Shown: piece by piece, positions 57,252 through 64,000 of the stretch
How positions within the stretch are numbered: the first letter of the stretch is position 1
How the letters are laid out: each line of letters begins with the position of its first letter
Source: Kappaphycus alvarezii
Taxonomy: Eukaryota; Rhodophyta; Florideophyceae; Gigartinales; Solieriaceae
Direction of reading: 5' to 3'
Assembly (NCBI GenBank): GCA_002205965.3
Contig: NADL03000679.1
Coordinates: forward strand, 1,087,666 to 1,151,665
DNA: 64,000 nucleotides
Program-made: the position numbers and the translations under genes
The notes under the pieces: generated by a model
What the model was told of the DNA's origin: nothing
The model's database searches: none
Seen by the model: only the letters and a program-made list of their open reading frames with translations

Positions 57252-58985
57252 GAAGAAACTTTACTTCATTGAGTATCTATCGTATACACTGCAGGACTGA
57301 CTATACGGCTAAGAACTAACCGGATGTTCCACGTCAGGCACGTGCAGTGGGGATCGCGATAGAATCGCCATTGCAACAGAAGACCACAGTGTGCAACTTA
57401 TCCGCTGATAAAGACGTCTGCGGATCACTGCTGTGGTTGTGTTGAGCTTCTCTGCGATGCGCGGGATGAAGTCTTCGAGGAACAGAATGGAGGCGGGGGA
57501 TGGGGCACCAGGGAATCGAAAGCCAGGGGCTGAAACTTGAAGTTCGGTTCCTGGAGGGTGTTGTGCGAAGGGGGGGGATGCGGCGTACCAGTTTGCGCTC
57601 CAGGTCTTTGACTTTGTCTCGGTGGGCAATGTCGGCGGCGCCGCCGGCCATTTGTGTGGCCCTTGTGCGCACGCCTTGTTTGAACGGCGAGACAACGGTT
57701 AGGTCGCAGGCTATGGGGCGGACCTGTTGGCCTGTGGGCAGGGGGGGGTTGTATCAGAATGTCCGCGGGCGGATATTCGTTCCCGGGACAAGCAGCGAGA
57801 CTTCGTACTGGCAGTCCAGGCCCGCAGCGCGAGCAACGTGGTAGGCGAAAACGTTGCGTAGCGAGTTGTGGGGTGCGGGCGGCCGAAACCGGCAGGGCAA
57901 AGGTCCGCCGCGTGGTCTCCAAGTGCGTCCATAGTTTGGTTGCAGTGGGCGCAGGTGAGCGGGCGGGAGTCGTCGTATACGGGGAGGCCGAGGTGCCGGC
58001 GGATCATGGTCTGCCAGTGCGCCGAGGACACCACCGTAGCGGTTGTGGGGTGAGCGATGAGAAAAGCGGCCGCGGGGCTGTTCCGGAACGCCAGGCCACG
58101 AATCCGATGTCGAACTTCTTGAGTGCTGTGCTGAGCCGGGTTGGGGTGTGTCACCCATGAGTCATCACGCCAGTGGACCCTTGCCTGTGCCTCCTGCTGC
58201 ACACCATTTAAGAGGGTTTGGAGGTTGGATGGTTTGGCAGCAAGCAGGCTTGGGTCAAATGGGCCAATGTCGACGGAGTACGGGCGCCCAGGGATACATT
58301 GCAGGAAGTCACGGATTCGCGGCAACGCTTGTCGGACCAGGAACGCCCTGTCACCTCCGGTATCGGTGACCAGAGACGGCGGCAGAACGTTGCGTGGTGT
58401 ACGATGCTGACCTCTCACGTGCCGGAACCGCGTCGATGATACTAGCTGCGACCGAGCCGTGTAGAAACGGGGAGATGAGGGTGAAACCCTGACCTCCGTG
58501 TCGAGTCGGTAGCGTGACTTGGTCCCATGCAGCGTCTGTGAGGGCGATCCCGTGTAGCTCCGAGTAAGACGACCTCTGCAGGGCGTCAAAGGCTTGTGCA
58601 GCGGGGGCCGAGTGTTGTGGGTCGGCGAGCCGGAACGCGTGGGTGACGAGGCATGCCGACGCGCACAGCCGGTGCATGTGGAAACGGGCGCGGGGGTCAC
58701 GAACGTGAGTCAGCAGTCGGAGGGTGCGGTGGCACCCCTCGACCTTGCCCCGTAGGTATGCATCGGTGAAGGCCCGGTTGCCCATCGGCGCTCCTAGGAG
58801 CTCGAAGCCGTCGCGCGAGCACTCGGACAGAGGAAATTCGCGGAGGAAGTCCGTGCGGTCCGGCAGGAGCGTGTTCGGCCAGTGAATGCGCGTCTTCCTC
58901 GCGTTGACATGGAGACCAACAGCCGGACCCTCAGCCTGCAGGAGGCGGAGAGCACGGCGCAGACCCTGGAGTGTCCCGACATATC
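57252..58985 (-). mobile_element. Array unit 5, LINE, 5'-truncated, short form, type C
   Basis: It matches unit 3 in markers and truncation point, with fewer internal deletions. The C-terminal frame is well kept: LPVYDDSRPLTCAHCNQTMD, RPHPTTRYATFSP, then IYQRISCTLWSSVAMAIL at the end. The Cys-x2-Cys pair in CAHC, with a following His and Cys, is the probable zinc site beside the endonuclease domain. Confidence 0.88.
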
Positions 58986-59042
58986 GAAGAAACTTTACTT
59001 CATTGAGTATCTATCGTGTACACTGCAGGACTGACTATACGG

Positions 59043-60020
59043 CTAAGAACTAACCGGATGTTCCACGTCAGGCACGTGCAGTGGGGCTCGCGATAGAATC
59101 GCCATTGCAATAGAAGACCACAGTGTGCAACTAATGCGCTGATAAATACGTCTGCGGATCACTGCTGTGGTTGTGTTGAACTTCTCTGCGATGCGCGGGA
59201 TGAAGTCTTCGATGAACAGAATGAGGCGGGGGATGGGGCACCCAAGGAGTCGAAAGCCAGGGGCTGAAACTTGAAGTTCGGTTCCTGGAGGGTGTTGTGC
59301 GAAGGGGGGGGATGCGGCGTACCAGTTTGCGCTCCAGGTCTTGACTTTGTCTCGGTGGGCAATGTCGGCGGCGCCGCCGGCCATTTGGTGGCCCTTGTGC
59401 GCACACCTTGTTTGAACGGCGAGACAATGGTTAGGTCGCAGGCTATGGGGCGGACCTGTTGACCTGTGGGCAGGGGGGGGGTTGTATGAGAATGTCCGCA
59501 GGACGGATATTCGTTCCCGGGACAAGGAGCGGGACTTCGTATTGGCAGTCCAGGCCCGCGCGCGAGCAACGTGGTAGGCGAAAACGTTGCGCAGCGAGTT
59601 GTGGCGGTGCGGGCGGCCGAAGCCGGCAGGGCAGAGGTCAGCCGCGTGGTCCCAGTGCGTCCAAAGTTTGATTGCAGTGGGCACAGGTGAGCGGGCGGGA
59701 GTCGTCGTATACGAGGTGCCGGCGGAGCATGGTCTGCCAGTGGGCCGAGGACACCACCGTAGCGGTTGTGGGGTGAGCGATGAGAAAAGCGGCGGCGGGG
59801 CTGTTCCGGAACGCCAGGCCACGATCCGATGTCGAACTTCTTGAGTGCTGTGCTGAGCCGGGTTGGGGTGTGTCAACCATGAGTCGTCGCGCCAGTGGAC
59901 CTTTGCCTGTGCCTCCTGCTGCACACCATTTAAGAAGGTTTGGAGGTTGGATGGTTTGGCAGCAAGCAGGCATGGGTCAAAGGGCCGAGGTCGACGGAGT
60001 ACGGGCGCCCAGGGATACAT
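59043..60020 (-). CDS. LINE C-terminal zinc cluster and restriction-like endonuclease (unit 6)
   Basis: One frame of 325 codons stays open across the LINE C terminus. It includes CLLAAKPSNLQTFLNGVQQE, then the AHCNQTLDAL-type Cys/His region and RPHRHNSLRNVFAYHVARA. Beside it, other frames read RPADILIQPPP and IACDLTVVSPFKQGV. It then gives ARDKVKT- and LAFDSLGAPSP-like segments and ends IYQRISCTLWSSIAMAILSR ... VPDVEHPVSS. In related elements the RPD/RPAD residue and the D in the CDLTV strand belong to a PD-(D/E)XK nuclease that nicks the target for primed reverse transcription. The assignment is by motif order only. Confidence 0.65.
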   Translation of the reverse strand: MYPWAPVLRRPRPFDPCLLAAKPSNLQTFLNGVQQEAQAKVHWRDDSWLTHPNPAQHSTQEVRHRIVAWRSGTAPPPLFSSLTPQPLRWCPRPTGRPCSAGTSYTTTPARSPVPTAIKLWTHWDHAADLCPAGFGRPHRHNSLRNVFAYHVARARAWTANTKSRSLSRERISVLRTFSYNPPPAHRSTGPPHSLRPNHCLAVQTRCAHKGHQMAGGAADIAHRDKVKTWSANWYAASPPFAQHPPGTELQVSAPGFRLLGCPIPRLILFIEDFIPRIAEKFNTTTAVIRRRIYQRISCTLWSSIAMAILSRAPLHVPDVEHPVSS

Positions 60021-60679
60021 TGCAGGAAATCACGGATTCGCGGCAAGGCTTGTCGGACCAGGAACGCCCTGTCACCCGGTATCGGTGACCAGAGACGGCG
60101 GCAGAACGTTGCGTGGTATACGATGCCGATCTCTCACGTGCCGGAACCGCGTCGATGATACTAGCTGCGACCGAGCCGTGTAGGAACGGGAGATGAGGGT
60201 AAATCCCTGACCTCCCTGGCGATGGTAGCGTGACTTGGTCCCATGCAGTGTCTGTGAGGGCGATCCCGTGTAGCTCCGAGTACGACGACCTCTGCAGGGC
60301 GTCAAAGGCTTGTGCAGCGGGGGCCGAGTGTTGTGGGTCGGCGAGCCGGAACGCGTGGGTGACGAGGCATGCCGACGCGCACAGCCGGTGCATGTGGAAA
60401 CGGGCGCGGGGGTCACGAACGTGGGTCAGCAGTCGGAGGGTGCGGCGGCACCATCGACCTTGTCCCGTAGGTATGCATCGGTGAAGGCCCGGTTGCCCAT
60501 CGGCGCTCCTAGGAGCTCGAAGCCGTCGCGCGAGCACTCGGACAGATGAAAACCGGAGGAATTCCGTGCGGTCCGGCAGGAGCGTGTTCGGCCAGTAAAT
60601 GCGCGTCTTCCTCGCGTTGACATAGAGGCCACAGCCGGACCCTCAGCCTGCAGGAGGTGGAGAGCGCGGCGCAGACCCT

Positions 60680-62197
60680 GAAGTGTCCCTATGAGGTCCC
60701 GTCATCCGCGTACCATTGATTAAGCACGATGTCGCTGTCCTCGGCGATTTTCCGAATTAATGGTTGGATCGTGAGGGAAAACAGCAACATACTGGCCGGG
60801 TCGCCCTGCTGGGTGCCCTGAGCACTCGAGATGACCGTGTTCTGGCGATTCGGTATAAGCAACGGTGGCTGAATACGACCGTATATCATATTCACGAAGC
60901 GGGCCAGAGAAGGAGCGAGTGCTGAAGTTGAGACAGCATTGACTGGCGATCAACGCGGTTGAAAGCGTTGTGCGCGTCAATGAGGACCGTGGCAACATGC
61001 GGAGCACCAGTGAAACGGCGAAGCAGGGTGCGGTGTCATGGATGACCGCGTCCATCCCGGCCTTGATACCGTTGGCCGTTTGGAATGGCGCGAGGAAGTC
61101 TCGAGAGTCATCGATGGCGCTCGGCAGCAGCGTCTTGGTGACGATGCGGCGGAGGACCGACCCACAGCGATGGGACGAATTTTGTCCGGTCTCGGCCGTA
61201 GCGGGAGTAATGTTGCGGCAGCGAGCAGGGGCAGGACCGAGTCCGGCAGTTCCCCACGCGCGATCCGCATCACCAACTTCGTAAGCACACTTTTCCCTGT
61301 CACCCCGGCGGCCGGGCTGACCGATGTTTTGACTAGCAAGTGGAACCAGCGTGCCGGCGTGCGGTCCGGTCCCGCGGTCGTACCACGAGAAATACCTCGT
61401 ACAGCCTGCTCTACGGCGTCTGCCGTGATTGATGGTGGAGGAGGAAGGCCATCTTCAGGAATGGGCGTGATCGGGCGCGGGGGCGCGGGGTGAAGATCAC
61501 GCAGCGCTTGTATGGTGTGCGGGTCGTTCACATCGGCTAGCGGAGCGTTGTGCAGGGACCGCATGGCCTTGCCGTAGCGGGCGTCTGCACAGAGGGCTTC
61601 AGCGCGACGGGCGCGCCGAGCGTCGCTGGAGCCCGAGCCGTAGGCGGGGCGGTGCTGCTGGATCCATTCAGAGCGTGCTTCATGGGCGCGAAGGGCTTCA
61701 AACCACAAGGTGTTCCACTCAGCTCCGGTATGGGCGCGTCGGATTCGGGCACTTAGTGCGGCCCGTTGACCTTTGTTATGCTGCCAGCCATCCTCCCGCG
61801 CAAGCTGCGGCGGAGGACAGCGGTTGGCAGCATGTGGAGGTGCAGGAAGGCACGGTAGGTGGCCTCGTCCCCCTTGCGTTGGCGGCGGCTTGTACCAGCT
61901 TGATAAAAGGAGAGTGAAGGGCTTGAGACATGGGAATGGGATATCCTGGAAGATGTCCCTTTCCCGGTATGGGGTGCGGAGGATGTCTTCGGGGCTTGGT
62001 AAGGGAGAGGCAGCGGAGGAGGGAGGATGGGGTGGGGTGGAGATGTCCATGGGAGGATGCTTAGGCGGAGGAGCCGTCACCCGACCGCACTCCTTCCATT
62101 GCGGACGCACCGACAGCTGGAGGAGGGGGCAGCGGGGGTCTTGTGGGTCCCTGGGTCGGAGGTGGGACATTTGCATGCCTATGGACGACGGCGGCAT
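60680..62197 (-). pseudogene. LINE reverse transcriptase region (unit 6)
   Basis: The open stretch 62197-60977 (406 aa) carries APLADVNDPHTIQALRDLHP, TTAGPDRTPARWFHLLVKTS, GVTGKSVLTKLVMRIARGEL, LLAAATLLPLRPRPDKIRPI and AVG, the finger part of the RT. It then runs out of frame. The palm lies in other frames: AHNAFN near 60980, IYGRIQPPLLIPNRQ and GTQQGDPASMLLFSLTIQPL (60890-60760), and WYADDGTS (about 60715-60690), the catalytic box. The motif order (fingers, DAHNAFN, QQGDP, YADDG) is that of LINE RTs. Frame breaks near 61180 and 61040 fall at short repeats or runs. Confidence 0.85.
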
Positions 62198-62199
62198 GG

Positions 62200-63332
62200 C
62201 GCGGGTGTGGCGGACTCCCGACCCTGTGGCGCCGAGGAGGCGACAGTGGGCGGCAGAACGGCCGGGGCGTCGGGGTTGCGGTGGGCACCATCAGGAACTC
62301 CGCCGCGGGGGCCTCTTCGGATGCAGCGCAGCGGCGTTTGGTCGCCGAGGGGAAGAGCCCGGGGATTGCAGGGTGAGGTCGGGGGATTGTTGCGGGGCGT
62401 GCCCGGGGCGGGAGGGGCGGAGGAGGCCGGTAGCGCGTTGGGGCGCTTGTTGCGGGCGGAGCCAGGAGAGGTCGGGGCGGTGGGGTGAGCGGGGCTCACA
62501 ACGGGTGGGCGGGTGGGATTGGCGGGGGTCTTGGGTGGGACGGGGGTCTTGGGTTGGGCGGGTGAGGGGCGAGCTCGGGCGGCACGACGGGTGTCGATGA
62601 CGTCGCGGCGTGGTGGCGCAGGGTCGTTGCGAGGGCCGTGCGGACGTAGGGAAGGACCCAGGAGCGAAGGGTTGGGTCGAGTAGGCGGTGGCCTCTCGGC
62701 CAAGGCGTGTCACGACTCCTTGGGAAGCGGAGTCATCCAGGGCTGCGGCGGTGGCCGCGATGGTCGTCGTGGTTTGCAGGTCCGGAAACATGCACTGGAG
62801 GTGGGCTAGGATGGAGAACATCTCCTGTCGGGCAGCATCGGGGAAGTAAATGAACGTCCATTTTCCCACGTGAGGGATGAGGACGTGCGGGGGCAGCGAG
62901 GTGTTGGCGAGGGCGGCAGCCTCCCCGAGGAACTTTGGGCAGCCTGGTAGGAGGCGAAGGAGCGGTCCGGGTGTGCGATGCCCAAGTGGGCGAGTTGCGG
63001 GGCGGGAGGGGGCGTGGGCTCAAGCTCCCCGTGCGCGGATTGAGACGACCGGGGGCGGGCGCCGAGAGCAACGAGCTCCCGAGCACGGGCGAGGGCCTGG
63101 GAGAGCATTGGCCGGTTGGCCAATGAGCGCTTGAGCCTGCGGGAGGCTCATGACACGTGCGCCAATAGCAGGGTCGACGCGTGGAAGCTCGACCTTGGTG
63201 ATGGGCACTAGTGTGGGGGCGGTTTGTGGGCGGCGGGGGGCGTGACGCAACGGCGGCATAGGATGTACCATCCATGCCGAGCGCGGCGGGGCGCCGGGGG
63301 CGCGCGGAAGGCGCCGGGGGGGAAGGGGGCAT
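62200..63332 (-). pseudogene. LINE 5' coding region, Pro/Ala-rich (ORF1-like)
   Basis: Open stretches 63332-62733, 63271-63020 and 62869-62291 overlap in different frames and probably represent one decayed reading frame. Protein-like pieces include MDGTSYAAVASRPPPP, MSLPQAQALIGQPANALPG and MGKWTFIYFPDAARQEMFSI with ILAHLQCMFPDLQTTTTIAA. The last resembles a folded segment near the front of LINE proteins, and the Pro-rich stretches look like linkers. No zinc finger could be verified. Whether this is a separate ORF1 or the N terminus of the RT protein cannot be told. Confidence 0.45.
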
Positions 63333-63394
63333 GAGGGTGACGTTGGTGTTGGAAAATTATTTGTTTTGGAGAGATTTGAGACGGAAGTAGGTTG

Positions 63395-64000
63395 AAGAAG
63401 TTTTGGTCAGTGCGAAAGAAGTTAATGCGGAGTATCTATGTCGGAGAGAAGTTTAATGCGTTCAGTATCTACTGGGACTGCGCACGTCCTAACTATACGG
63501 TTAAGATCTAACCGGTGTACTTCGTCGTCCATGCGCATCGGGCTCGCGACAGGATAGCTTCAGCGATGGATGACCAGAGGGTGCAACTCAGTCGCTGGTA
63601 GATACGGCGGCGGATAACGCCAACTGTCGAGTGACACTTGGACGCGATCCGTGGAACTAACTCCTCGATAAATGCAATGTTCCTGGGGAAGGGGCACCTA
63701 GGGAATCAAACGCCAGAGGTCGAAATGTGAAGTTCGGCGTGTAAGGCGCAGATGGGCCAGTCGAGGGAGCGGGGAGGCGTCGGGCGATGTTGCGTTCCAG
63801 GGTTGTGACCTTATCGCGGGCCGCCAGTTCAGCAGCGCCTCCGGCGACCTGGGTCGCCTTGGTGCGAACTGCGGCCTTAAACGGTGAGACGACAGTAATG
63901 TCACAGGCAATGGGGCGCAACGTTGTGCCTTCCGGGGTTGGGGGCGGTTGTACAAGATATCGGCGGGCCGGAGCTCAGTGCCCGGGACAAGGAACGGAAC
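63395..64000 (-). mobile_element. LINE copy of the D-type, running off the window
   Basis: The tail (GAAGTTTAATGCGTTCAGTA, TCTACTGGGACTGCGCACGT) matches the remnant at 48985. The - strand frame 63920-63657 reads MRPIACDITVVSPFKAAVRT, GGAAELAARDKVTTLERNIA and LAFDSLGAPSPG, the same C-terminal endonuclease region as the array copies but with clear divergence. The 5' part lies beyond the window edge. The tail sits about 50 bp from the 5' end of array unit 6. Confidence 0.8.

Larger units (their letters stand above)
49228..63345 (-). repeat. Head-to-tail array of six LINE copies
   Basis: Six same-orientation copies begin (3' ends) at 49228, 51531, 53253, 54973, 57252 and 58986 with GAAGAAACTTTACTTCATTG. 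Unit lengths are about 2303, 1722, 1720, 2279, 1734 and 4360 bp. Units 1 and 4 end at one truncation point (GGCAGTTCCCCA|CATATCGAAG). Units 2, 3 and 5 end at another (GTGTCCCGA|CATATCGAAG). Unit 6 continues into the element's 5' half. The copies are close to each other in sequence, so the array is young. Confidence 0.93.
58986..63345 (-). mobile_element. Array unit 6, longest LINE copy, type A
   Basis: This is the only array copy with the 5' half. From the 5' side: a Pro/Ala-rich leader (63332-62200), the pre-RT block with RAFLHLHMLPTAVLRRSLRG (about 61850-61780), RT (61500-60680), thumb (60540-59980), Cys/His cluster and endonuclease (59950-59380) and the conserved C terminus ending near 59043. 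It has the same type A markers as unit 1. About ten frame changes, mostly at G or C runs, interrupt the coding region. The true 5' end is uncertain; the next LINE tail starts at about 63395. Confidence 0.88.

Noticed and set aside
49228-63345. CRISPR or satellite array
   Set aside because: The repeats are 1.7-4.4 kb LINE copies with coding content, not short repeats with spacers.

Overview
This is a eukaryotic window: a small island of two conserved host genes inside a thick bed of transposable elements. The host genes are GAR1 (H/ACA snoRNP protein, + strand, 30.1-30.7 kb) and a CSF1/BLTP1-type bridge-like lipid transfer protein (- strand, 31.1-41.6 kb). They lie tail to tail, 373 bp apart. 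A fungus fits best, perhaps an early-diverging one: the large protein has the fungal Csf1 layout, and Ty3, Copia, PIF/Harbinger and endonuclease-type LINE families occur together. This assignment is inference, and no rRNA or tRNA gene was seen to fix it.

Layout. 1-2.48 kb: no supported gene. 2.48-3.04 kb: a dispersed repeat whose inverted partner is at 28.86-29.50 kb. 4.3-7.76 kb: an old + strand LINE with a small first ORF and a reverse transcriptase (RT) ORF. 8.25-14.7 kb: a - strand LINE 3' fragment split by a young, nearly intact-looking Ty3/gypsy element (8692-14585) with TG...CA LTRs and a 5-bp target duplication. 14.7-22.55 kb: an older, decayed Ty3/gypsy element. 22.6-25.2 kb: a PIF/Harbinger DNA transposon with a Myb/SANT-like ORF1 and a DDE transposase in convergent orientation. 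25.6-28.7 kb: a Copia remnant with LTR scraps. 28.9-42 kb: the repeat copy, GAR1 and CSF1. 43.3 kb to the window end: about 20 kb of LINEs of one superfamily, all on the - strand.

The LINE bed is the most interesting part. The elements carry an RT with DAHNAFN, QQGDP and YADDG motifs, then a Cys/His cluster and an RPADI...ACDLTVVSP block that looks like a restriction-like (PD-(D/E)XK) endonuclease. From 49.2 to 63.3 kb six copies lie head to tail. One has a long 5' part and five are 5'-truncated at only two break points. Diagnostic variants sort the copies into an A-B-C-B-C-A order. Neighbouring LINEs in the bed also abut the 3' tail of the next element. This suggests preferred insertion at the element's own 3' tail, followed by recombinational expansion.

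Many reading frames, including those of both host genes, shift at G or C runs. That pattern fits base under-calling in the assembly as well as real decay, so frame breaks in the host genes should not be read as pseudogenes without read-level support.
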